Positions 19,226-29,688 are shown, numbered from the stretch's first letter. The stretch is 64,000 bases of DNA from Verrucomicrobiota bacterium (GCA_015061905.1 SUVQ01000001.1:248001-312000); one strand, 5' to 3'. Translations and numbers: made by a program. The notes: generated by a model from the letters alone, not told the origin.

Positions 19226-21109
19226 ATGAAAAAAGAAATCAGAATCGGGGAAAGCAAGCCCTATCAGGTCATTGTTGTAGGTGCCGGGCATGCCGGCGTG
19301 GAAGCCGCGCTTGCAGCCGCCAGAATGGGAGCGGATACGTTATTGCTTACCGGCAATTTGGATACGATTGCGAAAATGAGCTGCAACCCCGCCATTGGTG
19401 GTCAGGCAAAAGGACATATTGTTCGGGAAATCGATGCTATGGGCGGAGAAATGGCTGTTTGCGCAGACACAACGGCAATTCAATTCAGAATGCTTAATGC
19501 GTCTAAAGGACCTTCCGTTCAGTCTCCCAGAGCTCAATGCGATAAGCTGGTTTATTCCGCTCGAATGAAGTGTATTTGTGAAATAAGAGACAATATTACT
19601 TTTTTTCAGGCTATAGTTACGGGGCTTATTTATAAATCCGGAAAAGTTGTAGGTGTTAAAACCTCTCTCGGAATAGAGTTTTACGGGGAAACCGTAGTGG
19701 TAACGACGGGAACGTTCCTTAAAGGTAAAATGTTCGTCGGATCCAATATAAATTACGGCGGTCGCTTAGGAGATTTTAATTCGGAAACCTTATCAGACAG
19801 CTTTATTGATGCCGGTATTAAGATCGATCGTTTGAAAACGGGAACTCCTGCACGTATTTTGGGTTCAAGTATTGATTTCTCCGAGTGTGAAGAACAAAAA
19901 GGTGATGAAAAACCGTCATTCTTTGCTTTTTATGACACAAGGGATGACGAAGATTTGTTCCACGTGGAACAAAAAGATTTTAAAATTCCCGGGTGGAAAC
20001 CGGGAACAAATCAGAAATCTTGCTGGTTAACAGATACCGGATTTAATACCGGGGCTATTATTAAAGAAAATATCCATTCTTCTCCTTTGTATTCGGGTTT
20101 GATTCATGGAGTAGGAGCCCGTTATTGTCCGAGTATTGAAGATAAGTTCGTTCGCTTTGCGGATAAAGATACGCACCGCTTGTTCCTTGAGCCGGAAGGT
20201 TTGTTTTCTGATGAATGGTATATTAACGGGTTTTCCACCTCCCTGCCCTTCTCTGTTCAACTGGAAATGATAAAGAGCGTTCCCGCGTTGAAAAATGCGG
20301 TAATGTTAAGACCTGCTTATGCTATTGAGTATGATTATGCTCCGCCTACGCAGCTTTTCCCGAGCTTAGAAACGAAAAATGTTGAAAACTTGTTTTTTGC
20401 GGGACAAATCAATGGAACTTCCGGTTATGAAGAGGCTGCTATTCAAGGATTAGTTGCCGGGGTGAATGCCGCTGCTAAAGTTTTAGGTTTAAAACCTTTG
20501 GTTTTGGATAGAGACGAAGGTTATGGCGGGGTGCTTATTGACGATTTGGTAACTAAAGGAACCCAAGAGCCTTATCGTATGTTTACAAGTCGGGCGGAAT
20601 ATAGATTGTTGTTCAATCACGGAAGTTCTGAGTTGAGGCTTTTGGATAAAATTGAAGGATTAGGCTTACTTCCGGATTCCCGTTTGAAAAATATTAAGAA
20701 AAAACGTGAATTGGTCGAGCATTGGTGTGAAATGTTTGAGAAATTAACGATTAAAGGCGGAATTATCGGTGATGTTTTACGTAAAGATATCGATTTTCTC
20801 CCCCCTACCCTTCCGAGTGGTTTTGTTTCTCTTTCAGATGCTGTTAAGGATGAGATCTTGTATCGGGTTCGCTATAAAGGGTATCTTCTTCGGGAACGCA
20901 GATCTATTGAAAGAATGAAAAATTTATCGGGAATATCTATTCCGGATGATTTTGATTATAATAAAGTTTCGGGACTTAGAATTGAGTCCAGGCAGAAGTT
21001 GATCTCTGTGCGTCCTCAAAACTTGGCACAAGCTGAACGCATCAGTGGTGTTAATCCTGCGGATATTTCCTTATTAATGGTTAATTTAACTTCGGCAAAA
21101 GGAAGATAA
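19226..21109 (+). CDS. mnmG: tRNA uridine-5-carboxymethylaminomethyl modification enzyme MnmG (GidA)
   Basis: VVGAGHAGVEAALAAARMGADTLLLT; SCNPAIGGQAKGHIVREIDAMGGEM. Confidence 0.97.
   Translation: MKKEIRIGESKPYQVIVVGAGHAGVEAALAAARMGADTLLLTGNLDTIAKMSCNPAIGGQAKGHIVREIDAMGGEMAVCADTTAIQFRMLNASKGPSVQSPRAQCDKLVYSARMKCICEIRDNITFFQAIVTGLIYKSGKVVGVKTSLGIEFYGETVVVTTGTFLKGKMFVGSNINYGGRLGDFNSETLSDSFIDAGIKIDRLKTGTPARILGSSIDFSECEEQKGDEKPSFFAFYDTRDDEDLFHVEQKDFKIPGWKPGTNQKSCWLTDTGFNTGAIIKENIHSSPLYSGLIHGVGARYCPSIEDKFVRFADKDTHRLFLEPEGLFSDEWYINGFSTSLPFSVQLEMIKSVPALKNAVMLRPAYAIEYDYAPPTQLFPSLETKNVENLFFAGQINGTSGYEEAAIQGLVAGVNAAAKVLGLKPLVLDRDEGYGGVLIDDLVTKGTQEPYRMFTSRAEYRLLFNHGSSELRLLDKIEGLGLLPDSRLKNIKKKRELVEHWCEMFEKLTIKGGIIGDVLRKDIDFLPPTLPSGFVSLSDAVKDEILYRVRYKGYLLRERRSIERMKNLSGISIPDDFDYNKVSGLRIESRQKLISVRPQNLAQAERISGVNPADISLLMVNLTSAKGR
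19954..19973. promoter_or_regulatory. parS: parS-like centromere site inside mnmG
   Basis: 20-bp perfect palindrome TTTGTTCCACGTGGAACAAA; fits the general parS consensus TGTTNCACGTGNAACA. Confidence 0.82.
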
Positions 21110-21127
21110 TGTTCTACGTGGAACATT
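21108..21127. promoter_or_regulatory. parS: Second parS-like site overlapping the mnmG stop codon
   Basis: AATGTTCTACGTGGAACATT; one substitution from a perfect palindrome; same family as 19954-19973. Confidence 0.72.
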
Positions 21128-21142
21128 AATAATGTTTTATCT

Positions 21143-21622
21143 ATGGAATGGTCTATAAAGTCTTTCTCTAAGTGTTGCGCTGTTAGCAGTGTCCCCTTTT
21201 TAGAAGGAGATGAAATTCTTTGCTTTATTTGTATGAATCTCTCCGGGGAAATTGAAAGATTCGATGTTTTGAAAGGAAATATTTCTGATTTTGTTCCTCA
21301 AGGACGGATTTTAGGTCAGTGGAAAAAAGTGTTTTCTAAAGAAAATTCCCATAAAACAGAGGAAATTCAGAAAATATTTCATTATGAAGAGTTCTTTTTT
21401 TCTCTTTTTGATGGTGAAAAAAGCAGAGAAAAGGAAATTTTAAAGCAACTTTTTGCATTTTTACTCGAAAAAAGGCGTATTTTAAGAGCTTTTTCTAAAA
21501 AAAATGGTAAAAATCAAAAATTTATTCATATAAAAACTAAAAAAGAATTTATAGTTTCTTTAGAAGATTTCTTTCCTGAAGATTTGACTTCTCTTGAAAA
21601 TGTTTTTGGAATGTTTGTCTGA
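21143..21622 (+). CDS. Hypothetical protein
   Basis: 159-aa ORF collinear with the mnmG operon; no family recognised. Confidence 0.55.
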   Translation: MEWSIKSFSKCCAVSSVPFLEGDEILCFICMNLSGEIERFDVLKGNISDFVPQGRILGQWKKVFSKENSHKTEEIQKIFHYEEFFFSLFDGEKSREKEILKQLFAFLLEKRRILRAFSKKNGKNQKFIHIKTKKEFIVSLEDFFPEDLTSLENVFGMFV

Positions 21623-21628
21623 ATTGCT

Positions 21629-22156
21629 ATGAGAAAATTATTGATTTCAGTTGTTTTTTCGACTTTGTGTTTTTTCTTATGTTCCTGCGCCTCTAAAGTG
21701 CCGGAGCACTATGTTGCTTTTTATCTTGAATCTCCGAAAAAGACGGGAACCTTTGATGTTTCCCGCACGTTTACTCTTCCCGTTATCAACAAAGAAATAC
21801 GGGTGTCGAGAGATCCGGTTTTTAATATTGATGCACTTTCGGATTGTGTCGTTTCTCAAAAATACGATTCCGTCTTGGATACCCATATTCCCGGATTGTT
21901 TTTCAGAATTAAAGATGATTATTCCATTCGCTTGGAACAAATTGCTTCTCGTGCAGAAGGGCGCAAGTTTCTTTTGGTCGCGGACGGAAAACCTCTTGGT
22001 TTTTGTGTTTTAAAGAAAAATATGACACGGAATGATTTATTTTTCTTTGTTATGACTTCTGTGAGCGGGAACGAGGCATTATCTCAATTAGATGAGCTTT
22101 GTTTTGAATTAAACGGCTATATTTTGGAATTTCGGGAATATAAAGAAAATCAATGA
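21629..22156 (+). CDS. Putative lipoprotein
   Basis: 175 aa; signal peptide with lipobox-like FFLCSCAS. Confidence 0.6.
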   Translation: MRKLLISVVFSTLCFFLCSCASKVPEHYVAFYLESPKKTGTFDVSRTFTLPVINKEIRVSRDPVFNIDALSDCVVSQKYDSVLDTHIPGLFFRIKDDYSIRLEQIASRAEGRKFLLVADGKPLGFCVLKKNMTRNDLFFFVMTSVSGNEALSQLDELCFELNGYILEFREYKENQ

Positions 22157-23160
22157 GAATAAAATTTTCATTTCTTTCGATGCTGGGAGCTTTTTTGCTC
22201 CCGGCATTTTCTTTTTCTGCTGTTTCACCTCCAACAGATCTTCCTTTGCCTGATAATAAAGCGGAATTGAAATCTTACATTCAATCGACAGTTTCCGGGC
22301 GTTGGATTTCAGGATGTTTCGGTATGGTTAGAAATTCCGGAAAACGCTTTCATGAAGGTTGGGATATAAGAGCCTCCAAGAGGGCAGGGCAGGGAAAAGT
22401 ATCAGATCGTGTTTATTCTGTTTATGGCGGAAAAGTCGTTCACGTTGCTCGTGAGAATAACGGTTCTTACGGAAAATATGTCGTGATTGAGCATCAAAAT
22501 TCAAACATTTGTTTTTACTCTTTGTATGCCCATTTAAATGAGATTTTTTCTGAAATAAACACTGGTGTATCCGTCTCTTCGGGAACGCCGATAGGAATAA
22601 TGGGAAATACTTCGTCCGTTTATCAAATCAAACCGGGATTTGAACATCTTCATTTTGAGGTCGGATTGCAGTTAGGTGAGCTCTCTTTCAGCCGCTGGTA
22701 TGAAAAAAGTTTTCCTCCGCATGATAAAAACCTCCACGCTTCCTGGAACGGATTAAATTTAGCTGGAACAGATCCGGAAGATTTTTTTCGTGAAGCAAAA
22801 AATAAGCATTCCGATTTCTTTTTAAGAGTTTTGGATAATACTCCGACAGCCTTTTCGGTTACCGTTCCCGTTTCGCGCGTTCCCGAAATTGTGAAAAAGT
22901 CTCCGGGGCTTTTGCTCAAAGCGGAGAAAAATCTCAATCCCATCGGTTGGAAAATACTTTTTTCATGGAGCGGTCTTCCTAAAAAATTTATTCCGGTTTT
23001 TGATTTGAAAGATTTTGATTCCGTAAAGGTAGAAAATGTATCAGAAAAATATATACATAAATCTGTTTCCCGAGGGATGATTGTCTATAAAAACGGTGTA
23101 TACGGCATAGGAAAAAACTTAGCGAATACGCTTGAAATTATTTTTGGAGTATCGTTTTAA
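22153..23160 (+). CDS. M23-family (LytM-type) peptidoglycan metallopeptidase
   Basis: Signal peptide; FHEGWDIR..VYGGKVVHVARENNGSYGKYVVIEH..SLYAHLNEI..HLHFEV. Confidence 0.88.
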   Translation: MRIKFSFLSMLGAFLLPAFSFSAVSPPTDLPLPDNKAELKSYIQSTVSGRWISGCFGMVRNSGKRFHEGWDIRASKRAGQGKVSDRVYSVYGGKVVHVARENNGSYGKYVVIEHQNSNICFYSLYAHLNEIFSEINTGVSVSSGTPIGIMGNTSSVYQIKPGFEHLHFEVGLQLGELSFSRWYEKSFPPHDKNLHASWNGLNLAGTDPEDFFREAKNKHSDFFLRVLDNTPTAFSVTVPVSRVPEIVKKSPGLLLKAEKNLNPIGWKILFSWSGLPKKFIPVFDLKDFDSVKVENVSEKYIHKSVSRGMIVYKNGVYGIGKNLANTLEIIFGVSF

Positions 23161-23197
23161 ATGCGTTATCATTCGTTCCCGTGATGTAACTACAGAT

Positions 23198-23779
23198 ATG
23201 GATTCTTTTTATTTAGTTTTGGTGCTTTGCAGTGTTGCTGTTGCTGCTCTTCTTTTGAATATCCGGAAGAAACTTCCCAAATATGTTTTCGTGTTTCTTG
23301 CTGTTTCTATTATTGTATCCGTTTCATGGTATACAATGGATTCCGATCGCGGGTTGGAAAATGATTCCGGAAATCCGGAAAAGAAATTGTTTGTTTTTGC
23401 CGAAGTTTCAAAAAATATATCTGCCAATCCGGGAAAGACAAAAATATCAATCCCCACCATTGTTTCGGGAAAAAGAAATTTGGACTGTGTTCGAATGGTG
23501 TTTTCTTTAAATGACAAAAGCCTAACGGAGCAGACTTTTATCGAAAAAACGGATTTTCTCCTCCTCTCTTCCGACGGCACTTTGCTTCCCGCAAGCGGCA
23601 TACAATTTGTTAAAGAAGAAACTACAAAATTCCCGGAGAACTTTATCCTGAAAGCTTTTTTTGTCTTACCGGAAAACCTAAAATCGTCAGAGTTTCAACT
23701 TGTTGTGGAAAATAAGTTTTCCGAATCTCTTTTTATTTCTGAAGTCTCTATTGCTTCTTCTCCTTTTTTAGAAAAATAA
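23198..23779 (+). CDS. Hypothetical membrane-anchored protein
   Basis: ORF from internal Met MDSFYLVLVLCSVAVAALLL; no family recognised. Confidence 0.5.
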   Translation: MDSFYLVLVLCSVAVAALLLNIRKKLPKYVFVFLAVSIIVSVSWYTMDSDRGLENDSGNPEKKLFVFAEVSKNISANPGKTKISIPTIVSGKRNLDCVRMVFSLNDKSLTEQTFIEKTDFLLLSSDGTLLPASGIQFVKEETTKFPENFILKAFFVLPENLKSSEFQLVVENKFSESLFISEVSIASSPFLEK

Positions 23780-23780
23780 T

Positions 23781-24545
23781 ATGGTATCCGAAAAAAAAAT
23801 ACGTGCGGATGAATTGCTCTTTCGCCAAGGAAAAGCGGAGTCGCGTTCCCGAGCGAAAATTTTGATTATGGCGGGAAAAGTTCGCAGCGGTCCGGATTCC
23901 CTTATTTCAAAACCGGCGCAAATGCTTCCCGAAAACGTGGAACTTTTTGTAGAATCTCCGCCTCGTTTCGTTTCCCGCGGCGGGGAAAAACTTGCGGGAG
24001 CAATCGAAAAATTCAAAATTCCCGTCACGGGAACGCATGCTTTGGATATCGGAGCAAGCACGGGAGGCTTCACGGATTGTCTTTTGCAAAACGGGGCGGA
24101 ATCGGTAACTTGCGTCGATGTCGGGCACGGGCAACTTCACGCCAAGCTCCGTAATGATTCACGCGTGACTAATCTGGAAAAAGTCAATGCCCGGCAATTG
24201 GACAGTGTTGAACTTCCTCGTAAAACGTATGATTTAGTCGTCGGGGATCTTTCTTTCATTTCCCTAAAAATGATTCTCGTTCCCGCATGGAACAGAGTAG
24301 GAGAGGGCGGTTCGCTTGTCATGTTAATAAAACCTCAGTTCGAAGCCACCCGCGAAGAAGTTTCAAAAACTTCCGGAATCATAAAAGATCCTTCAATCCA
24401 TGATCGTGTTGTTCGCGAAATTTTGGATTTTGCAAAAAGCACTCTTCCCGGTTTTTCCCTTCTGGGGCTTTGTGATTCTCCGATTCGCGGCGGCGACGGT
24501 AATAAGGAATTCCTCTTTTATGCCGGAAAATTTTTGGAAAAATAG
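23781..24545 (+). CDS. tlyA: TlyA-family 23S/16S rRNA methyltransferase (hemolysin A-like)
   Basis: N-terminal S4-like KIRADELLFRQGKAESRSRAKILIMAGKV; FVSRGGEKLAGAIEKF; ALDIGASTGGFTDCLLQNGA. Confidence 0.93.
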   Translation: MVSEKKIRADELLFRQGKAESRSRAKILIMAGKVRSGPDSLISKPAQMLPENVELFVESPPRFVSRGGEKLAGAIEKFKIPVTGTHALDIGASTGGFTDCLLQNGAESVTCVDVGHGQLHAKLRNDSRVTNLEKVNARQLDSVELPRKTYDLVVGDLSFISLKMILVPAWNRVGEGGSLVMLIKPQFEATREEVSKTSGIIKDPSIHDRVVREILDFAKSTLPGFSLLGLCDSPIRGGDGNKEFLFYAGKFLEK

Positions 24546-24597
24546 TTCTTGCATTCCGTAAAAAAAAGTGAGTTAATCAGCGTTCACAAAGAAAGTT

Positions 24598-24786
24598 ATG
24601 GAAACCACTCAGCAACATTCAAAAACTCCGTTGGATTTCGACTTCACGGACGTTGAAGCTCTTTCCCGTTTTGTCACTGAAACCGGTAAAATCTTGCCGC
24701 GTCGCATCACGGGCTTGACCGCTAAGCAGCAGCGCCATGTTACGGCCGCTATTAAGCGTTCCCGCAACATGTTGCTCATGAAATAA
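24598..24786 (+). CDS. rpsR: 30S ribosomal protein S18
   Basis: [47 protein letters not shown]. Confidence 0.93.
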   Translation: METTQQHSKTPLDFDFTDVEALSRFVTETGKILPRRITGLTAKQQRHVTAAIKRSRNMLLMK

Positions 24787-24805
24787 TTCTGTTTTCAGTG
24801 AGCAT

Positions 24806-24842
24806 AAAATACGCCGGCGTTCCCGTCGGCGTATTTTTTTTT
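24806..24842. terminator. Terminator between convergent rpsR and pstS-like genes, iterated motif in the loop
   Basis: AAAATACGCCG-gcgttcccgt-CGGCGTATTTT with T run. Confidence 0.85.
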
Positions 24843-24847
24843 TTGTG

Positions 24848-26035
24848 TTATTTTTCTGTCGGGTTGCTTTTCGGCAGGGGAATGTAGCCCGTTTTTTCGA
24901 TGATTTCCTGCCCGGCGGGAGAAAACATAAACTCAACGATTTTCTTTGTATTTTCCGAACGCGGCTTTGCAGAAATCATATAAAAATCCGCGATAAACGG
25001 ATAAGTTCCGTTTTCTATGTTTTCCTTTGTCGGCGCGATCCCGTCAATCGAAAGTAGTTTCAATTTATCGTTGTGCATCATTTCCAGCGTGTAGAAGCGG
25101 AAAGAAAACCCGATTGCGCTGTTTTTGTTCCGGTATTCCGCCGTTTGTGTGAGGATTGTTCCCATGCCATCGGAAACGCGCTCTTCTATCGGCGGCGCAA
25201 TCGGTGTTCCCGCCATGATTTTTTCCAACATCGTTTGACTTCCGCTTCCTTTATTGCGTTGGAATGCGATAATTTCCTCCGATTCCGGGGCTCCGATTTC
25301 TTTCCAATCTTTAATTTTCCCGGAGTAAATTCCGCGAATCTGCTCGGAACTTAAATTGTTGATCGGATTTTCTTTGTTCACGAAAAACACAAACGCTTCC
25401 CGTCCGAACGGTGTCATTTCGTATTGTATTCCCGCTTTTTGAGCAACTTCGAGTTGCGCTTCCGACGGCGCGCCGCCGAAAATTAAATCCGCGTTCCCGC
25501 GATTCAACATCTGAAATGTTCGATCCGAGCCGGTCGTATCGACAAATTCCCAAATATAATAGCCGCTGTTTTCCGGATGCGGATAAAGCGCCTGAGCTAC
25601 CGCCGCGTAAACCGGATAAAGCGCATAGGCGCCGCTCAGTTTCGGGAGCGTTCCCGTCAGCCGTTCCGGAGTCGGATTTTCGGGAACCACCAATTTGTTT
25701 CCCTCCCGAAACGGGCGATAATCCCATTCGTTGATGTTTGCCCGAACAACGTCGTAACGGGAACGCGTTTGCCAATCAATCCAATAAGCAATCGAGCATC
25801 CGCAAACGGCAACAAGCGTAGCTCCGAGAATTGTAACCGTAGCTGTTTTCGCGATTTTCCGATTTTTGAAAAACCATGAACCAAGCAAAAAAAGCCCTGC
25901 GATGAAAATCAAAAAAATCATCGGAATCGTTAACGACGGAAGCATATTTGAAAATCCGACAATCGCTGCCATCGCCAGACAAAAATAAGCCCATAAAAGA
26001 ATCACAATTGCGAGAAGTATTTTCTTCCAAATCAT
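24848..26035 (-). CDS. Membrane-anchored PstS-like phosphate/anion substrate-binding protein
   Basis: N-terminal TM helices; NLSSEQIRGIYSGKIKDWKEIG..RNKGSGSQTMLEKIM. Confidence 0.82.
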   Translation of the reverse strand: MIWKKILLAIVILLWAYFCLAMAAIVGFSNMLPSLTIPMIFLIFIAGLFLLGSWFFKNRKIAKTATVTILGATLVAVCGCSIAYWIDWQTRSRYDVVRANINEWDYRPFREGNKLVVPENPTPERLTGTLPKLSGAYALYPVYAAVAQALYPHPENSGYYIWEFVDTTGSDRTFQMLNRGNADLIFGGAPSEAQLEVAQKAGIQYEMTPFGREAFVFFVNKENPINNLSSEQIRGIYSGKIKDWKEIGAPESEEIIAFQRNKGSGSQTMLEKIMAGTPIAPPIEERVSDGMGTILTQTAEYRNKNSAIGFSFRFYTLEMMHNDKLKLLSIDGIAPTKENIENGTYPFIADFYMISAKPRSENTKKIVEFMFSPAGQEIIEKTGYIPLPKSNPTEK

Positions 26036-26109
26036 AAAAGCCTTTCTCGCCTCATTTTACAAAACCTGCCTTGCCCCGCGAGGGAATAATCACGTTCCCG
26101 CGGGAACGG

Positions 26110-26805
26110 TTACTTGCGGCGGCGTCGGACTGTCATCCCGAAAATGACCAGCAATGAAAGAAGGAATGAGGCGGTAGCCGGCTCGGGGATGGGAGTGAAA
26201 GAAACATCGGTTACCGTGAAAATATTTGTTTCGGTGTTAGATATCCCGAAGGACGGTTTCCAGTCTAAACTCGGATTTACTTCTTTCATGGCAAACCGTT
26301 CGCTTGCGGTGCCGTTAACCGAGTAGGTGCAACAAAGCACGTTGTTCTCAATGATGAAATCCACTTCAACTTCCGTAAAAGATTCACCGCTGTCGAGAGT
26401 GTAATATTTATCAAACTGCACGGGATCGTCATAGAGATTGAGCTGGCTATCAGTGTTCCGCATCGTGATTCTATTAAAGAAGTCATTGCCGTCAATCTCC
26501 GAGTTGTCATTGTGAAAGGCTATGTAAAATTCTGTCCCCGTATCTTCTAGGAATGATTCGGTATCAAATTGCAACGTGACGGACATCCCGCTTCCGTTCT
26601 GCATCAGATTGGCTCCCATTTCTTTGATAATGTAGTGTAGCTCGTTTCCGCTAGTATTCCCTGTGGCTGTCAGGGAGCCGTCGCTATTAAAGACAAAGCA
26701 ATTTTTGGCAGCATCGTTCGTCTTCCAATCGTCGGGGTTGAGGGGCGCGGCATAGGCGGGAACGGTAACGAGCGCGGCGAGGAGGGCGGAAAATGTGTGT
26801 TTCAT
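26110..26805 (-). CDS. PEP-CTERM sorting-domain protein
   Basis: Signal peptide and C-terminal PIPEPATASFLLSLLVIFGMTVRRRRK. Confidence 0.9.
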   Translation of the reverse strand: MKHTFSALLAALVTVPAYAAPLNPDDWKTNDAAKNCFVFNSDGSLTATGNTSGNELHYIIKEMGANLMQNGSGMSVTLQFDTESFLEDTGTEFYIAFHNDNSEIDGNDFFNRITMRNTDSQLNLYDDPVQFDKYYTLDSGESFTEVEVDFIIENNVLCCTYSVNGTASERFAMKEVNPSLDWKPSFGISNTETNIFTVTDVSFTPIPEPATASFLLSLLVIFGMTVRRRRK

Positions 26806-27036
26806 GATCTTGAAAAAGTTGGCGGATAAAAGGAAGCAGTATTGTGAGATATAATCTATTGCTTAAGTGGGAATAATGAAAGATAGAAAAATTTCCGAAG
26901 TGCTTGTTTTCGCAAATTCCGCAAATGAAGATCATTTGAAAAAATTCGTGTTTATTCGCGGTTCTTTTTTTGAAAATGCGTTCCCGTGGAAATTTCTCGC
27001 GGGAACGCCTGTGTTTTTCTATGATTGCTCCTCAAC

Positions 27037-29688
27037 ATGAACAATCCTTTCCAGACGCTTCGCGAATTTAACTGCCCGGCAGCCGGCAAAAAAGGTTTTT
27101 ACTACAGCGTTCCCGCGCTTGAACAGGCGGGAATCGGGCAAGTTTCCAAAATGCCCGTCTGCCTCCGCGTCGTCCTCGAAAGTGTGTTGCGTAATTGCGA
27201 CGGCACGCTGATTACGGAAAACGACGTTCGCGCGCTTGCCAACTGGAACGCCGCAAAGCCCGCCGACACGGAAATCCCGTTTACCGTCGCGCGCGTGCTT
27301 TTGCAGGATTTAACCGGCGTTGCGCTCCTCGTCGATCTCGCCGCCATGCGCGATGCCGTCGCCAAGCTCGGACGCGATCCCGCGCTCATCGAGCCGCTCG
27401 TGCCGATGGATATGGTTGTCGACCACTCCGTGCAAATCGACTACGCGGGAACGCCCGACGCGTTTCGCAAAAACATCGAAAAGGATTTTTCCCGCAACAC
27501 CGAGCGCTACGAATTGCTCAAGTGGGGGCAGGGCGCGTTCAAAACGTTTTCCGTCGTGCCGCCCGCCGTCGGGATCTGCCACCAAGTGAATTTGGAATAT
27601 CTCGCGCGCGTTGTTTTTGAAAAAGAAACGCCCGCGGGAACGGTTTTTTACCCGGATTCCGTCGTCGGAACGGACTCGCACACGACGATGGTCAACGGCA
27701 TCGGCGTCGTCGGCTGGGGCGTCGGCGGCATCGAGGCGGAAGCGGGAATGCTCGGACAGCCGGTTTGCTTCCAAACGCCGGAAGTCATCGGCGTGCACCT
27801 CACGGGAACGCTCCCGGAAGGCGTGCTCGCCACGGATCTTGCGCTCCGCGTGACGGAAATTCTCCGCGCGGCGAAGGTCGTCGGCAAATTTGTCGAATTT
27901 TTCGGCGAAGGCGCGGCAACGCTCTCGCTCGCCGACCGCGCGACCGTCGCCAACATGGCTCCGGAATACGGCGCAACGATGGGCTTTTTCCCGGTTGACG
28001 AAAAAACGCTCGACTATCTGCGCCTCACCGGGCGCGACGAAAAGAAAGTCGCCGTCGTCCGCGATTATCTCCAAGCGCAGGGTCTTTTCGGCATGCCGAA
28101 AGCGGGCGAAATCAACTACACGAAAGTCATCGAGCTCGATCTTTCGACGATTACGCGTTCCGTTGCCGGACCGAAACGCCCGCAGGATCGCATCGAACTC
28201 GGAAACGTGAAAAACGCGTTCGACAAATTCCGCGAAGAAACGAAGGGCGCGGCAACCGAGGCGGGAACGCTGCGCGACGGCTCCGTTGTCATCGCCGCGA
28301 TTACGAGCTGCACAAACACGTCGAATCCGAGCGTGCTCATCGCCGCCGGCTTGGTCGCGAAACGCGCCGTGGAAAAAGGTTTGCGCGTTCCCGCGTATGT
28401 GAAAACCTCGCTCGCGCCGGGTTCCCGCGTCGTTACGGATTATTTGAACGCGGCGGGCTTGACGCCGTATTTGGACAAACTCGGCTTTAATCTCGTCGGC
28501 TACGGTTGCGCGACGTGCATCGGTAACTCTGGTCCGCTCGCGCCCGAAATCGAGACCGCGATTCGCGACGGCAAACTCATTACGGCGAGTGTGCTTTCCG
28601 GCAACCGCAATTTCGAAGCGCGCATTCATCCGCTCATCAAATCAAATTTCCTCATGTCGCCGCCGCTCGTCGTCGCCTTCGCGCTCGCGGGGCGCATCGA
28701 TATCGATTTGGAAAACGAACCGCTCGGCACGGGAACGGACGGGAAACCCGTTTACCTCAAAGACATTTGGCCGAAACAGGCGGAAATCGAAGCGCTCATC
28801 GCCGCCGGCGTAAAACCCGAAATGTTCGCCAAGCGCTACGCTTCGTTCGATGATGCAACGGCGGAATGGAAAACTGTTCCCGCGACCACGGGCGCGCTTT
28901 TCGGCTGGCGCGACGACTCAACCTACGTCCAGCTCCCGCCGTATTTCGACGGCTTCGGCATGACGCTCCCGCCGCCGGCGAAGCTCTCGGGAATGCGCCC
29001 GCTCGCCATCCTCGGCGATTCCGTGACAACCGACCACATTTCGCCCGCCGGCGCCTTCGCGCCCGAAACGCCCGCCGGAAAATATCTCACCGAACGCGGC
29101 ATTCCCCGCGAAAAATTCAACACCTACGGCTCGCGTCGCGGGAACGACCGCATCATGGTGCGCGGCACCTTTGCTAATGTGCGCATCAAAAATAAAATGG
29201 CGGACGGCAAGGAAGGCGGCTTTACCAAGCTCCAACCCGCGGGAACGCTGACCACGATTTTCGAAGCCAGCGAAGCCTACAAAAACGCGGGAACGCCGCT
29301 CATCGTCTTCGCCGGAGTCGATTACGGCATGGGCTCTTCCCGCGACTGGGCGGCGAAGGGTGCCGCGCTTCTCGGCGTGCGAGCGGTCGTGGCGCAGAGC
29401 TTTGAACGCATCCACCGCTCGAACCTGATCGGCATGGGCGTGCTCCCGCTCGAATTTACAAACGGCGAAAGCGCAGAAACGCTCGGGCTCGACGGCACGG
29501 AAACTTTCGATATCGAGGGCTTGGAAAACCCCGTGAAGCCGAAGCAAAACGTCACGCTCGTGATTCGCCGCGCCAACGGCGAAGTCGCCAAGACGACCTT
29601 GCTCTGCCGCATCGACACGCTCGCGGAATCGCATTACCTCGCCAACGGCGGCATCCTCCAATACGTCCTCCGCAAAATCCTGGGATAA
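27037..29688 (+). CDS. acnA: Aconitate hydratase
   Basis: ~883 aa; [66 protein letters not shown]. Confidence 0.97.
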   Translation: MNNPFQTLREFNCPAAGKKGFYYSVPALEQAGIGQVSKMPVCLRVVLESVLRNCDGTLITENDVRALANWNAAKPADTEIPFTVARVLLQDLTGVALLVDLAAMRDAVAKLGRDPALIEPLVPMDMVVDHSVQIDYAGTPDAFRKNIEKDFSRNTERYELLKWGQGAFKTFSVVPPAVGICHQVNLEYLARVVFEKETPAGTVFYPDSVVGTDSHTTMVNGIGVVGWGVGGIEAEAGMLGQPVCFQTPEVIGVHLTGTLPEGVLATDLALRVTEILRAAKVVGKFVEFFGEGAATLSLADRATVANMAPEYGATMGFFPVDEKTLDYLRLTGRDEKKVAVVRDYLQAQGLFGMPKAGEINYTKVIELDLSTITRSVAGPKRPQDRIELGNVKNAFDKFREETKGAATEAGTLRDGSVVIAAITSCTNTSNPSVLIAAGLVAKRAVEKGLRVPAYVKTSLAPGSRVVTDYLNAAGLTPYLDKLGFNLVGYGCATCIGNSGPLAPEIETAIRDGKLITASVLSGNRNFEARIHPLIKSNFLMSPPLVVAFALAGRIDIDLENEPLGTGTDGKPVYLKDIWPKQAEIEALIAAGVKPEMFAKRYASFDDATAEWKTVPATTGALFGWRDDSTYVQLPPYFDGFGMTLPPPAKLSGMRPLAILGDSVTTDHISPAGAFAPETPAGKYLTERGIPREKFNTYGSRRGNDRIMVRGTFANVRIKNKMADGKEGGFTKLQPAGTLTTIFEASEAYKNAGTPLIVFAGVDYGMGSSRDWAAKGAALLGVRAVVAQSFERIHRSNLIGMGVLPLEFTNGESAETLGLDGTETFDIEGLENPVKPKQNVTLVIRRANGEVAKTTLLCRIDTLAESHYLANGGILQYVLRKILG

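Noticed and set aside
27310-28629. 439-aa ORF antisense to acnA (and long antisense ORFs in hsdM, gltX, tyrS and others)
   Set aside because: Low-complexity Arg/Ala-rich shadow ORFs opposite well-identified genes; explained by codon bias.
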